This document shows positions 46,756-55,943 of a stretch of DNA of 64,000 nt, in pieces. Each line of letters begins with the position of its first letter. The first letter of the stretch is position 1. Both the position numbers and the translations under genes were made by a program. The stretch comes from Variovorax paradoxus (lineage in GTDB: Bacteria > Pseudomonadota > Gammaproteobacteria > Burkholderiales > Burkholderiaceae_C), in contig NZ_JAUSXG010000001.1 in the NCBI RefSeq assembly GCF_030815855.1, positions 3,286,001 through 3,350,000 on the forward strand. Reading direction: 5' to 3'. Under the pieces are notes generated by a model, which did no database searches, was not told the origin of the DNA, and saw nothing but the letters and a program-made list of their open reading frames with translations.

Positions 46756-48214
46756 ATGCCAGTTCGAACACCGCAATCGACTCGACGTGCGCCGTGTGCG
46801 GGAACATGTTGATCACCCCCGCGAATGTGCAGCGGTATCCGGCCTGGTGCACGAGCAGGCCGGCATCCCGCGCCAGGGTGGACGGATTGCAGCTCACGTA
46901 CACGATGCGTTTCGGCGGCGTCCAGCCATCGGTTCGCAGTTCGGGCTGCAGGAGCAGATCGGCCATGGCCTTGGCGAGCGCAAAAGCCCCTTCGCGCGGC
47001 GGATCGACGAGCCACTTGTCGGCGCTGCCATCGGCCACGAGCATGGCGGGCGTCATTTCAAAGAGGTTGCGGGCCACGAAACCGGTGGACGAAAGCGCTC
47101 GCCTGGCGGGCGTGGCGGGTTGATTCTTCTTGAAGTTGTCGCTCGCGCGCGCCACCAGGGTGTCGCTGCCTTCGATGCCCAGGACCTCGCGGGCACGGCT
47201 CGCCAGCGGCAAGGTGAAATTTCCGAGCCCGCAGAACCAGTCGATCACGCGCTCGTTCTCCTGCACATCGAGAAGACGCAGCGCCTTGCCGACCAGCGCG
47301 CGGTTGATGTGCGGATTGACCTGGGTGAAATCGGTCGGCTTGAACGGCATGGTGACGCCGAACTCGGGCAGCTCGTAAGACAGCGGCGCGCCGCCCTCTT
47401 CCAGCAGCTTCACTGTTTCGGGGCCCTTGGCCTGTAGCCACCACTGAACGCCGGGGTTCTGCGCCGCAAAGCCCTTGAGGCGGTCGATGTCCGCGTCGGA
47501 CAGCGGCTCCAGGTGCCTGAGCACCAGCGCAATGGTGCCGAGCGCGGTCGTACCGGGTGCGTCGCCGCAGGCAAGCTCGATCTGCGGGCAGGTCTCGCGG
47601 GCGTCCATCGAGCCGATGAGCGCGCGCAGCGGCATCAGCATGTCGCTGACCTGCTCCGGCAGCACCGGGCACACCTGCATGTCGGCAAGATAGCGGCTCT
47701 TGCGCTCGTGGAAACCGATCAGCACCGTGCCCTTCTTGACCACATGGCGCACCGAGAGCCGCGCGCGGTAGCGGTAGTGCCAAGCCGGCCCTTCCATCGG
47801 CCGCAGCACGTTCTCGGGCCGGACCTTGCCAAGGTGCCACAGGTTGTCTTCGAGGGCGCGCTGCTTCACCGCCACCTGCGCCGCGGCGTCCAGATGCTGC
47901 ATCTTGCAGCCGCCGCATGCGCCGGTGTGCAATCCGAAATGCGGACAGCCGGGGCGCACGCGCTGCGACGATTCACGGCGGATGGCCGTGACCGTGCCCT
48001 GCTCCCAGTTGTTCTTGCGGCGATGAACGTTGAACTGCACTTCCTCGAAAGGCAAGGCGCCCTCGATGAACACGACCATGCCTTCGGCGTTGTGCGCAAC
48101 GCCCTGCGCGTCCAGGTCGAGCGATTCGACCTCGAGCCATTCGTCCGGGGAACTTGCCGAGGCTTTCGCAAGGGCTTTCGTGGGGACTTTCTTTTCTTCG
48201 ATGGATTCCGTCAT
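46754..48214 (-). CDS. rlmD: 23S rRNA (uracil-1939-C5)-methyltransferase RlmD
   Basis: A 486-residue SAM-dependent enzyme. An N-terminal TRAM domain (about 25-85) is followed by the [4Fe-4S] ligand region [19 protein letters not shown]. The methyltransferase domain has [16 protein letters not shown] (SAM loop), the late [10 protein letters not shown] and the catalytic Cys in [13 protein letters not shown]. It converts U1939 of 23S rRNA to m5U. The first 25 residues are a poorly conserved Lys/Ala extension. The rpoS stop is about 50 bp upstream. Confidence 0.94.
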   Translation of the reverse strand: MTESIEEKKVPTKALAKASASSPDEWLEVESLDLDAQGVAHNAEGMVVFIEGALPFEEVQFNVHRRKNNWEQGTVTAIRRESSQRVRPGCPHFGLHTGACGGCKMQHLDAAAQVAVKQRALEDNLWHLGKVRPENVLRPMEGPAWHYRYRARLSVRHVVKKGTVLIGFHERKSRYLADMQVCPVLPEQVSDMLMPLRALIGSMDARETCPQIELACGDAPGTTALGTIALVLRHLEPLSDADIDRLKGFAAQNPGVQWWLQAKGPETVKLLEEGGAPLSYELPEFGVTMPFKPTDFTQVNPHINRALVGKALRLLDVQENERVIDWFCGLGNFTLPLASRAREVLGIEGSDTLVARASDNFKKNQPATPARRALSSTGFVARNLFEMTPAMLVADGSADKWLVDPPREGAFALAKAMADLLLQPELRTDGWTPPKRIVYVSCNPSTLARDAGLLVHQAGYRCTFAGVINMFPHTAHVESIAVFELA

Positions 48215-48266
48215 CCCCCGATTGTCTCAGCGCCGGCCCCGCTTCCCGCGGCCTCGCCGGCTCGGC

Positions 48267-49265
48267 CTAGAACAAGGCGTCGCGCCCCACCCCGGAACGG
48301 ACGAGTTGCCGCCGCATCTTGGCAAGCGCTTCGTTCTGGATCTGCCTGACGCGCTCGCGTGTCAGGCCGAGGCGAACGCTCAGCACCTCGAGCGTTTCGG
48401 GCTCGCGGTCGTGCAAGCCGTAGCGGCCTTCCAGCACTTCGCGTTCGCGCGCATCGAGCGCATGAACCCATTGCTCGAGCAGCCGTTCGACCTCGTGGGT
48501 GTGGGTGACGTCGGTCGGGTCGCCGCGTTCATCGTCGGAGGCCACGGTGTCGGCCAAGGTGAAGCCTTCTTCGCCGTGCGCATCGCCGGCATCCAGTGAT
48601 CGCGGCGCCTCGGCGAGCGCCAGCAATTCTGCGACAGCCTGCACTTCGCGGCCCAGGAACGCCGCCACATCTTCCACGCGCACGCCGTCGGGCCGATGGG
48701 CCAGGAACTCGGCATCGCCTTCGAGCGCACGGCGGGCTCGCAGCACCTGCTGCAGTTCGCGCACCACATGCACAGGCAGGCGGATGGCACGCGCCTGGGT
48801 CATGACAGCGCGCTCGACCGACTGGCGGATCCACCAGGTCGCATAGGTGGAAAAGCGAAAACCGCGTTCGGGCTCGAACTTGGTGATGGCATGCATGAGG
48901 CCGAGATTGCCCTCCTCGATGAGATCGGAGAGCGGCACGCCTCGGCCCAGATAGGCCTTGGCGATGTTCACGACCAGCCGCAGGTTGTGCTCGATCATGG
49001 ATTGGCGCGCGGCGAAGTCCCCGGCGCGGGCAGCGCAAGCGGCCTGGTATTCCTCTTCGGGCGTGAAGAGTTCGGTGCGCCGCACCTGCCGCAGGTAGAT
49101 CGTCAGGGCATCCGCGCCCTCGCCGCCGACCGCGTCGGTTGCCGCAATCAGGTCTGCAGCGCGGCCGGGCTTCGTGGACGCGCCCTCTTTGCTGTTCTCC
49201 ACGGCCCCGCCCCGGCCCGCCAGCCGACGCACAGCAAGCGCGCGACGGGGGCGAGAGGCAGCCAT
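48267..49265 (-). CDS. rpoS: RNA polymerase sigma factor RpoS
   Basis: A 332-residue sigma-70-type factor. Region 1.2 [22 protein letters not shown], region 2 [55 protein letters not shown], and region 4 with [22 protein letters not shown]. Position after surE-pcm-nlpD is the classic rpoS locus, so it is the stationary-phase/stress sigma and not RpoD or RpoH. It starts 4 bp after nlpD; in enterobacteria the main rpoS promoter lies within nlpD. Confidence 0.95.
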   Translation of the reverse strand: MAASRPRRALAVRRLAGRGGAVENSKEGASTKPGRAADLIAATDAVGGEGADALTIYLRQVRRTELFTPEEEYQAACAARAGDFAARQSMIEHNLRLVVNIAKAYLGRGVPLSDLIEEGNLGLMHAITKFEPERGFRFSTYATWWIRQSVERAVMTQARAIRLPVHVVRELQQVLRARRALEGDAEFLAHRPDGVRVEDVAAFLGREVQAVAELLALAEAPRSLDAGDAHGEEGFTLADTVASDDERGDPTDVTHTHEVERLLEQWVHALDAREREVLEGRYGLHDREPETLEVLSVRLGLTRERVRQIQNEALAKMRRQLVRSGVGRDALF

Positions 49266-49269
49266 GGCA

Positions 49270-50160
49270 TTACCGGTTCGGAAGGTAGCGTGCCGGATCG
49301 ACAGGCTTGCCCTGGCGACGGATTTCGAAATGCAGCTTGACGCGGTCCGCGTCGCTGTTGCCCATCTCGGCGATCTTCTGGCCCTTTTGCACCGACTGGT
49401 CTTCCTTCACCAGCAGCGTCTGGTTGTGCGCATAGGCCGTGAGGTAGGTGTTGTTGTGCTTCAGGATGATGAGGTTGCCGTAGCCGCGCAGGCCCGCGCC
49501 TGCGTAGACCACGCGGCCGTCGGCCGCGGCCAAGACAGCATCGCCCGCCTTGCCGCCGATATCGAAGCCCTTGTTCTTGGCGTCGTCGAATCCTGCGATG
49601 AGGGAGCCATGCGCCGGCCAGATCCAGCCGAGGTCCTCGTCGCCTGCATTTGCAGCAGGCGCCGACGGCGATGCCGTGACCGGCGGTTTGCTCGCAGCCG
49701 CACTCGCGGGCGCCGCGGGGAGTACCGCCGCTGGCGTGACGGGCTTGGTCACGACGCCTTCGGCGGGCGCAGGCGCGGCGGCCACGGTGGTGGAGACCGG
49801 GCCCACCGGAGGAACCACGCGCAACACCTGGCCGACTTCGATCAGGTCGGGGTTGTCGAGATTGTTCCAACGAGCGATGTTCTGCCAGCTTTGGCCGGTT
49901 TCGTTTCCGATGCGGCGAATCGTGTCGCCGGGCCGCACTGCGTAGTAGCCCGGCTTGCCATAGTTCTCGATGCCGGGAAGCGGCTTGCCGGAGGCGTCGG
50001 TGGTGATGAGCGGGCCGCCGGGGGCCGCATTGGGGGCGCGCGTCATCGTGCCACGGTCTTCGACCGGCGCCGGCCCTCGCGGTGCGGCGCAGCCCGCGAT
50101 CACGAGCACAACGGCCAACGTGATACCAGCGCACCAACTCCGATTGCCAAAACCCTGCAT
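49270..50160 (-). CDS. nlpD: LysM/M23 lipoprotein NlpD (amidase activator)
   Basis: About 296 residues: signal with lipobox VIAGC, LysM domain ([14 protein letters not shown] through [10 protein letters not shown]), Ala/Pro linker, and a C-terminal LytM/M23 domain ending [16 protein letters not shown]. The first zinc-ligand His of active M23 peptidases is missing (NKGFDIGG instead of HxGxDI), so it is probably catalytically inactive and activates a cell-wall amidase at the septum, as E. coli NlpD does for AmiC. ATG at 50160 is preferred; one at 50175 overlaps pcm. Confidence 0.93.
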   Translation of the reverse strand: MQGFGNRSWCAGITLAVVLVIAGCAAPRGPAPVEDRGTMTRAPNAAPGGPLITTDASGKPLPGIENYGKPGYYAVRPGDTIRRIGNETGQSWQNIARWNNLDNPDLIEVGQVLRVVPPVGPVSTTVAAAPAPAEGVVTKPVTPAAVLPAAPASAAASKPPVTASPSAPAANAGDEDLGWIWPAHGSLIAGFDDAKNKGFDIGGKAGDAVLAAADGRVVYAGAGLRGYGNLIILKHNNTYLTAYAHNQTLLVKEDQSVQKGQKIAEMGNSDADRVKLHFEIRRQGKPVDPARYLPNR

Positions 50161-50171
50161 GTGTTGTTCCT

Positions 50172-50945
50172 TCAAGCGATGCCCGATTTTAGGGGGACAA
50201 AGTGAACCGCCTCAAGAATGCGGCGCTCCAGCCCACGGGCGGTTTTATCGATGACGACGAGGGCCTGTCCGCCCCCCGCCGATTGCGTGGGCGCGACGAT
50301 GCGTCCGCCCACGGCGAGTTGATCGGTCCAGGCCTGCGGAACCGCTTCGCCGCCTGCTGCGGCGATGATTCCTGCATAGGGCGCACCCTTGGCATAGCCG
50401 ACCATGCCGTCGCCGAGCATCAGGTGCACGGTGGCGAGCCGGAAATGCCGCAGGTTGGCGCGTGCGCGCTCGTGCAGCCCCCGCAAACGCTCGATGCTGT
50501 AGACCTCCGTCGCCACGTGGTTCAGCACCGCGGCCTGGTAGCCGCAGCCGGTGCCGATCTCGAGCACGCGTCCGAGCCGGTCTTGCGGCTTGCCGGCCAG
50601 TGCAGGCGCGCCCAGCAGGAGCTCGATCATGCGGGCCACCACACTGGGCTTGGAAATGGTCTGTCCCAGACCGATGGGCAGGCTCGTGTCTTCGTAGGCC
50701 TGGTTGACCAGTGCGCTGTCGACGAAACGATGCCGCTCCACCGCGCCCAGGGCACGCAGCACGCGGGGGTCGGTAATGCCCTGGGCGGCGAGCTTCTGCA
50801 CCATGCGCGCGCGCACCGCGTCGGAGGCCATCGAGGGCGTGGTCGGCACCATCGGCTTGACCGGTACGGCGGGCAGGCGCCCGCGCGCGGCGGCCGAAGC
50901 AGTGGGTGTCAGGCGAACCGGGAATCCAGGCCGTTGCGTGGCCAT
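50172..50945 (-). CDS. pcm: Protein-L-isoaspartate O-methyltransferase
   Basis: A 257-residue SAM-dependent repair methyltransferase. VLEIGTGCGYQAAVL is the SAM loop; RHRFVDSALVNQAYEDTSLPIGLGQTISKP is the family's N-terminal signature; IVAPTQSAGGGQALVVIDK closes the core. The first 45 residues (Pro/Arg/Ala-rich) are an extension compared with E. coli, so a later start is possible. Lies 1 bp after surE. Confidence 0.94.
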   Translation of the reverse strand: MATQRPGFPVRLTPTASAAARGRLPAVPVKPMVPTTPSMASDAVRARMVQKLAAQGITDPRVLRALGAVERHRFVDSALVNQAYEDTSLPIGLGQTISKPSVVARMIELLLGAPALAGKPQDRLGRVLEIGTGCGYQAAVLNHVATEVYSIERLRGLHERARANLRHFRLATVHLMLGDGMVGYAKGAPYAGIIAAAGGEAVPQAWTDQLAVGGRIVAPTQSAGGGQALVVIDKTARGLERRILEAVHFVPLKSGIA

Positions 50946-50946
50946 G

Positions 50947-51705
50947 TCAATTGCCGAGACGGGCTACCGTCTCGCGCCATTGCCCCAGGTTGGCGTGATC
51001 GGTGAGGTCGATCTGCAGCGGTGTCAGTGCGACGTGGCCGTCAGCGGTGGCGTGGAAGTCGGTGCCTTCGCCGCTGTCCTTGGCGCTGCCGGCGCCCGCG
51101 ATCCAGTACATCGTCTCGCCGCGCGGGCTCTCTTGCGTAATGACCTTTTCCGCCGCGTGGCGGCGGCCGAGCCGGCAGACCTTGGTCGGCTTGAGCTCCT
51201 CGAACGGCCGGTTCGGCACATTCACGTTGAGCAGGAAAGCGCCGCCTTCGAGCATGCGCTCGCGCTCGATCTGCTGTACCAGCCGCCGCGCCACCTGTGC
51301 CGCCGCATCGACATGCGCCCAGCCCTTTTCGATCTGCGAGAACGCAATGGCCGGAATGCCGAACAGATACGCCTCCATCGCGGCCCCGACAGTGCCCGAA
51401 TAGATGGTGTCGTCGCCCATGTTGGCGCCGTTGTTGATGCCGGAAACCACCAGGTCGGGCCGGTAGTCGAGCAGCCCCTTGAGCGCGATATGAACGCAGT
51501 CGGCCGGCGTGCCCGTGACGTAGCGGAATCCGTTGTGCGCCTTGTGCACGTAGAGCGGTGCGGCCAGGGTGAGCGCGTTCGACTTGGCGCTGTTGTTGTG
51601 TTCGGGTGCAACCACCTCGACATCGGCGATGTCTTTCAGGGCGTCGTGCAATGCGACGATGCCCGGAGCCTGAAAGCCGTCGTCATTGGAAATAAGTATC
51701 TTCAT
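50947..51705 (-). CDS. surE: 5'/3'-nucleotidase SurE
   Basis: A 252-residue metal-dependent phosphatase. MKILISNDDGFQAPGI holds the metal-binding Asp-Asp, APEHNNSAKSNALTL and the SGINNGANMGDDTIYSGTVGAA region complete the active site. The ATG at 51705 is the family start. First gene of the surE-pcm-nlpD-rpoS run. Divergent from the quinone oxidoreductase with 128 bp between. Confidence 0.96.
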   Translation of the reverse strand: MKILISNDDGFQAPGIVALHDALKDIADVEVVAPEHNNSAKSNALTLAAPLYVHKAHNGFRYVTGTPADCVHIALKGLLDYRPDLVVSGINNGANMGDDTIYSGTVGAAMEAYLFGIPAIAFSQIEKGWAHVDAAAQVARRLVQQIERERMLEGGAFLLNVNVPNRPFEELKPTKVCRLGRRHAAEKVITQESPRGETMYWIAGAGSAKDSGEGTDFHATADGHVALTPLQIDLTDHANLGQWRETVARLGN

Positions 51706-51833
51706 GGTGCTTTTCGGTGCCCCGGATTGTAGGCGCCGGGTGCGTCGCAGCAGGGACAACGGCGCCCTGCCGCGCCCCCTATCATCGCCTCGCATTCATT
51801 GCCCACACACGACTGATTCAAGGAGACCCGAGC

Positions 51834-52820
51834 ATGCACGCATGGCTTTGCGAAAACCCCACCGGCGTCGATGCGCTGACCTGGAAAGAACTGCCCACAC
51901 CGGCGCCGGGCCCGGGCCAGGTGCTGATCGAGATCAGGGCCGCCAGCCTCAACTTTCCCGATCTGCTGATCGTCCAGAACAAATACCAGATCAAGCCGCC
52001 GCTGCCCTTCGTACCCGGCTCGGAATACGCCGGCATCGTCCAGGCGGTGGGCGAAGGCGTCACGCACCTCTCGGTCGGACAGAACGTGGCCTGCCTTTCG
52101 GGCACCGGCGGCTTCGCAACCCACACCCTGGCGCCGGCGGCGCTCTGCATGCCGCTGCCGCAAGGCTTCGGCCATGTCGACGCGGCGGCATTCATCATGA
52201 TTTATGCGACGTCGTGGCATGCGCTGATGGACCGCGCACAACTCAAGGCCGGTGAAACCGTGCTCGTGCTCGGCGCGGCGGGCGGCGTGGGCACCGCGGC
52301 CATACAAATTGCAAAGGCAGCGGGCGCGAAAGTGATTGCGGCGGCCTCCACGGACGAGAAATGTGAACTCTGCCGTTCCATTGGCGCCGACGCCACCATC
52401 AACTACACGACGCACGCGCTTCCAAACGGTTTTCGCGACGCCATCAAGGCCGCGACCGACGGCAAGGGTCCCGACATCATTTACGACCCGGTGGGCGGCG
52501 ATTTTGCCGAGCCGGCATTTCGTTCGATCGGATGGCGCGGCCGTTATTTGGTGGTCGGCTTTGCCTCCGGTCCCATTCCGTCGCTGCCATTGAACCTGAC
52601 GCTCTTGAAAGGCGCTTCGATCGTCGGCGTGTTCTGGGGCGATTTCGCGAAGCGCGAGCCCAAGGCCAATGCACAAATGATGGCCGAATTGGCACAGTGG
52701 TACGGCCAGGGAAAGATCAAGCCGGTGATCGACAGCACGATGCCGATGGCAGAATTGAAAGCTGCCTATGCCCACATGGGTTCGCGCGGCGTCAAAGGGA
52801 AACTCGTCATGGTGAACTGA
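51834..52820 (+). CDS. NADPH:quinone oxidoreductase family protein
   Basis: A 328-residue zinc-free medium-chain dehydrogenase/reductase. The catalytic domain has SLNFPDLLIVQNKYQ and FVPGSEYAGIVQAVG; the nucleotide-binding loop is VLGAAGGVGTAAIQIAKAAGAKVIAAAST. Zn-ligand Cys of alcohol dehydrogenases are lacking. Likely reduces quinones or enones with NADPH; the exact substrate is unknown. AAGGAGA lies about nine bases before the ATG at 51834. Confidence 0.88.
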   Translation: MHAWLCENPTGVDALTWKELPTPAPGPGQVLIEIRAASLNFPDLLIVQNKYQIKPPLPFVPGSEYAGIVQAVGEGVTHLSVGQNVACLSGTGGFATHTLAPAALCMPLPQGFGHVDAAAFIMIYATSWHALMDRAQLKAGETVLVLGAAGGVGTAAIQIAKAAGAKVIAAASTDEKCELCRSIGADATINYTTHALPNGFRDAIKAATDGKGPDIIYDPVGGDFAEPAFRSIGWRGRYLVVGFASGPIPSLPLNLTLLKGASIVGVFWGDFAKREPKANAQMMAELAQWYGQGKIKPVIDSTMPMAELKAAYAHMGSRGVKGKLVMVN

Positions 52821-52854
52821 GCGCGCGTCGCCCGTTTGGTTCCACTCACGCAAT

Positions 52855-52883
52855 AAAAAAAGCCCGCGGATGCGGGCTTTTTT
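52855..52883. terminator. Bidirectional terminator between the oxidoreductase and the H-NS gene
   Basis: AGCCCGC and GCGGGCT form the core stem around GGAT, extended by seven A on the left and six T on the right. It gives a T run on either strand and serves the two convergent genes. Confidence 0.85.
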
Positions 52884-52911
52884 GTGGTCGATGGTTCTGT
52901 CGGACGTTCGG

Positions 52912-53256
52912 TTACTTGATCTCGAACTCGGACAGCGACTTGCCGGCGGCCAGCGCCTCGGTCACCCAACGCGGCTTGCGGCCACGGCCGCCAGACCAGG
53001 TTTCACCGCTCGGACCGCGGTATTTGGCGGCAGCCTTGGTGCCGGGCGCTCCGGCGCTGCGCTTGACCGAACCGCCGCGTGCGCTGAGTTTCAGGTCGGA
53101 GGCCGTCAAACCATATTCAGCAATCTTCTTGCGAACCTCTTCAATGACGCCTGAGCGTTCTTGGTTGCGAAGGTCTTCGGCCTGCTTGCGCAATTGCGCA
53201 ATCAGCTCGTCGTGCTTCTTGATCTGGGAATTGATATCGGCGAGGGTCGAAGCCAT
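52912..53256 (-). CDS. H-NS family nucleoid protein
   Basis: A 114-residue protein. Residues 1-60 are a coiled-coil oligomerisation part; the C-terminal DNA-binding core YRGPSGETWSGGRGRKPRWV carries the GRGRKP AT-hook-like loop of H-NS proteins. It should silence AT-rich, often foreign, DNA. Lone gene between a terminator and a 270-bp gap that leads to tRNA-His. Confidence 0.9.
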   Translation of the reverse strand: MASTLADINSQIKKHDELIAQLRKQAEDLRNQERSGVIEEVRKKIAEYGLTASDLKLSARGGSVKRSAGAPGTKAAAKYRGPSGETWSGGRGRKPRWVTEALAAGKSLSEFEIK

Positions 53257-53458
53257 TGTTGGACTCCTGAAAATTGGAAACGGGCGGATTTTAATTCAAT
53301 TCCAATTTAAAACAAGCACGCCGCCGCAAGAAAAAACCGGAGAGCGCACGCGGATTGCGGCAGTGCACCATGTAAAGCGCACCGGTTCACACGCTTTTAT
53401 CGAACAAAAAGAAGAGAGGCAAGGGGTTAAGCCCCAACGGCAGTAACAGCCGGAAATG

Positions 53459-53485
53459 ACAACGCCGGGCCAGCCCCGGCGTTGT
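53459..53485 (-). terminator. Hairpin downstream of tRNA-His
   Basis: ACAACGCCGGG and CCCGGCGTTGT form an 11-base stem with a five-base loop, 44 bp after the tRNA on the minus strand. The T run behind it is short (TCATTT), so it is a moderate terminator. A perfect 16-base palindrome (53498-53513) lies between it and the tRNA. The remaining gap up to the H-NS gene shows nothing. Confidence 0.5.
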
Positions 53486-53528
53486 GGTCCCTTGGACGCT
53501 ATTGCGCAATAGCAGTCAGGGAAGTATT

Positions 53529-53605
53529 TGGGGTGGCTGATGGGACTCGAACCCACGACGACCAGAATCACAATCTGGGACTCTACCAGCTGAGCTACAG
53601 CCACC
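53529..53605 (-). tRNA. tRNA-His (GTG anticodon)
   Basis: The minus strand folds as a full cloverleaf: acceptor GTGGCTG/CAGCCAC, D-arm with AGCTCAGCTGGTAGAG, anticodon stem CCAGA/TCTGG around TTGTGAT (anticodon GTG), and T-arm GGGTTCGAGTCCC. The extra 5' G pairs with discriminator C73, which is the identity mark of tRNA-His. The CCA end is encoded. Confidence 0.97.
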
Positions 53606-53679
53606 GAAGAGCCCGCAATTGTAGCGGCAAAAACTCCCGTTTTCAGCGCCCGGGCATCCGGACATGCCTGAAATTCTGT

Positions 53680-54312
53680 TCAGCCCGCTGCCAACGGGCC
53701 GGCCGGTGCAGCCTTCTCGATCTTGATGGAACCGTCAGGCCTCTCGCAGGTACCGATCAGCAACCCGCTCGCAAGCGCATGTTCGCGCAGCGCTTCGAAG
53801 ACTTCGTCGCGGCCGGGTGCGGCCGAAAACAGGGGTGCACTGTCGAGCGCAAACAACTGAAAAGCGTAGCGGTGGGCCCCGTGGCCGGGCGGCGGATCGG
53901 GCGGGAGCCAGGCGGCCTGCAGCCCGGAGTTGCGCCCGACGTGAATGCCGGCGGCGCCTTCGTTGTCCCGGCTCGGAATGGCCGCCTCGTCGAGCTTGCC
54001 GTCGCTGGGCCGCAGCCCGACCACGATCGCATGCACCAGCGGGTTCGGCGTCGGGGAATCGGCGTCCTCGACCACCAGCACCACCGAAGTGGATTCAGCG
54101 GGCAGATTCGCCCATTGCAGCGGTGGCGACAAGCCTTCGCCGTCGGCCGTATAGCGTGAGGGCAGCGGCCCATGGTCCACGAAAGCCACGCTGGTCAGCG
54201 CGATGGACGCCATGCCCTGCCGCATGCCGAGCGCATTGAAAACGATCTTGTCCAGCCCCGCGCGCATGCCGTGCAGCGCATGGCCGATGACTTCAGGCAA
54301 TTTTTCGAGCAT
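53680..54312 (-). CDS. YbhB/YbcL family (PEBP) protein
   Basis: About 210 residues of the phosphatidylethanolamine-binding/Raf-kinase-inhibitor-like fold: YTADGEGLSPPLQWANLP, VVLVVEDADSPTP near residue 90 (the DPDAP-like ligand motif), PPPGHGAHRYAFQLFALD further on. No signal peptide is obvious, so it is probably cytoplasmic. The start is uncertain: an open frame extends to 54495, but recognisable sequence begins at MLEKLPEVIGHAL (54312). Ligand unknown. Confidence 0.82.
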   Translation of the reverse strand: MLEKLPEVIGHALHGMRAGLDKIVFNALGMRQGMASIALTSVAFVDHGPLPSRYTADGEGLSPPLQWANLPAESTSVVLVVEDADSPTPNPLVHAIVVGLRPSDGKLDEAAIPSRDNEGAAGIHVGRNSGLQAAWLPPDPPPGHGAHRYAFQLFALDSAPLFSAAPGRDEVFEALREHALASGLLIGTCERPDGSIKIEKAAPAGPLAAG

Positions 54313-54518
54313 GGCTTCGGTATAGCCCTGCGCGGCAGTTGGCCCTGTAGGACGCCGCAGCAAGCGAGAGATGGCGGTAGTCCGCGCCAAAATTCTCGAA
54401 CCCGTCCTCGATGTGCTTTCCTGCGCTTGGCGGCGGTTTTGCTCCGCTATCATGGCTGCCACCTGAGCATCGGGCGCGCTTCCCAGCTTCTTCAATTCAC
54501 CGCCAAAGGAACTTCTTC

Positions 54519-54767
54519 ATGAGCATCGTCTGGACTATTCTGATCGGGTTCATCGTGGGTCTCGTTGCGCGGGCAGTCAAGCCAGGCGACGATTCCGCGG
54601 GCTTCATCGTGACCACGCTGATCGGCATCGCGGGTTCGTTGATCGTGACCTATGTCGGCCAAGCCATGGGCTGGTACACCGCGGGCCAGGGGGCCGGTTT
54701 CATCGCGTCGGTGCTTGGCGCAATCGTGCTGCTCATCCTCTACGGCCTGATCAAGCGCAAGAGCTGA
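54519..54767 (+). CDS. GlsB/YeaQ/YmgE family stress membrane protein
   Basis: An 82-residue protein with three hydrophobic segments: IVWTILIGFIVGLVARAV, GFIVTTLIGIAGSLIVTYVG and AGFIASVLGAIVLLILYGLI, ending KRKS. This is the 'transglycosylase-associated' family, often induced by acid or osmotic stress; function is not known. AAAGGAA lies about eight bases upstream of the ATG. Confidence 0.9.
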   Translation: MSIVWTILIGFIVGLVARAVKPGDDSAGFIVTTLIGIAGSLIVTYVGQAMGWYTAGQGAGFIASVLGAIVLLILYGLIKRKS

Positions 54768-54789
54768 TTCGGAGCAGTGCGGAAGACTG

Positions 54790-55122
54790 ATGCCGCGCAA
54801 ACCCCGAGCCAAGCATCATGTCTACGTGGTCGAACTCGACGATCGCGTCTGGAACCATGGCCGTTTCCGGCGGGCCAACCCCGGCTATCTGCTCGGCAAG
54901 CCGTTCGTCTATGTCGGAATGACCGGGCTCGACCCCGACGTCCGGTTCGACAAGCACAAGGCCGGCATCCAGGCCAACAGCTTCGTGCGGGAGTTCGGCC
55001 TTCGGCTGCTGCCCGCCCTCTATGAACGCTACAACCCGATGAGCTACGAGGATGCGCGATCGATGGAGGTCGAACTCGGCATCAGGCTGCGCAACAACGG
55101 CTACGGCGTCTGGCAGGCCTGA
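54790..55122 (+). CDS. Small GIY-YIG-like domain protein
   Basis: A 110-residue protein. HHVYVVELDD then FVYVGMTGLDPDVRFDKHKAG resembles a GIY-YIG nuclease core (the two tyrosine strands and the Arg/His helix), and EVELGIRLRNNGYGVW could hold the metal-binding Glu. The first 10 residues are basic. Family assignment is by eye. It lies 22 bp after the YeaQ-like gene, on the same strand, and may share its transcript. A nuclease role is inference. Confidence 0.55.
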   Translation: MPRKPRAKHHVYVVELDDRVWNHGRFRRANPGYLLGKPFVYVGMTGLDPDVRFDKHKAGIQANSFVREFGLRLLPALYERYNPMSYEDARSMEVELGIRLRNNGYGVWQA

Positions 55123-55163
55123 AGCCCACTCGCTTCGAGGTGCTCTGCTTCGGCGCCGACACT

Positions 55164-55838
55164 TCAGGCGTAGGTAATCCAGCCCTCGTAAGCCGGTGCG
55201 TCCAGATGCGGCAGCGTGTTGTACGTCACGAGCATGTGGCGCTTGGGCGTAAAGGCAAACTCCGTCACCGCGGTATTGCGGATGCGCAGATTCAACTCGA
55301 TGGTGGTTTCCGGGCTCGTGCCAAGCACATGCCCCACCGCCGTGCTGATCGGCCCGCCGCTCGACACTACCAGCACCTTGGCGCCATGGTGGCGGTCGCG
55401 TACATGGTCGAGCGCCGTCGTCACGCCCGACAGAAAGTCGACATAGCTCGGCATGCCGGCAGGCCGGGTCTTGCCTTGCATCCAGGCCCCCAGGCCATTG
55501 CGCAAGAGGCGGAAATGATGCCGGTACATCTCGGGCGAATCAGGCTTCTCGAGCTTGCCTTCGTGAATGGTGGCGATGACCGCTTCACTGTCGTATTCAT
55601 TGAGGCCGGGCCACGGGAGCACGTCGTCGCGCTTCAGCCCGAGCCCCTCGGCAATGCCCTCCCAGGTCTGCCAGTGGCGCTTCAAGGTGCCGGTGATCAC
55701 GGCATCGAACAGCATGCCGCGCTCGCGCCAGTATTCACCGAGGCGCACCGACTGCTTGTGCCCGAGCTCGCTCAGGTTGTCGTAGTCGGCGGCGCCGAAA
55801 CTGGCCTGGCCATGGCGCACGAGATAGAGGGTTCCCAT
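55164..55838 (-). CDS. Histidine phosphatase superfamily protein
   Basis: A 224-residue protein. TLYLVRHGQASFGAADYDNLSELGHKQ is the phosphohistidine RHG motif; the second catalytic His region is KVLVVSSGGPIS, where the usual His (SHGG) is replaced by Ser-Ser-Gly-Gly, which may weaken catalysis or shift the general acid. Substrate unknown. ATG at 55838 is the family start; an upstream ATG adds 14 residues of no homology. Confidence 0.85.
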   Translation of the reverse strand: MGTLYLVRHGQASFGAADYDNLSELGHKQSVRLGEYWRERGMLFDAVITGTLKRHWQTWEGIAEGLGLKRDDVLPWPGLNEYDSEAVIATIHEGKLEKPDSPEMYRHHFRLLRNGLGAWMQGKTRPAGMPSYVDFLSGVTTALDHVRDRHHGAKVLVVSSGGPISTAVGHVLGTSPETTIELNLRIRNTAVTEFAFTPKRHMLVTYNTLPHLDAPAYEGWITYA

Positions 55839-55943
55839 GCACGCGATTCTGGCGACAAGCGCATCGCGCGCTTGTCCCACGTGCGACGAAGCGCGCGCGG
55901 CGGGGCCCGGGCCGCCGACCCGGGCGCGGCGCGCCGCGCCCCG

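Noticed and set aside
53498..53513. Perfect 16-bp palindrome GCTATTGCGCAATAGC as an operator
   Set aside because: It lies downstream of tRNA-His and not in front of any gene, so no regulatory role can be supported.
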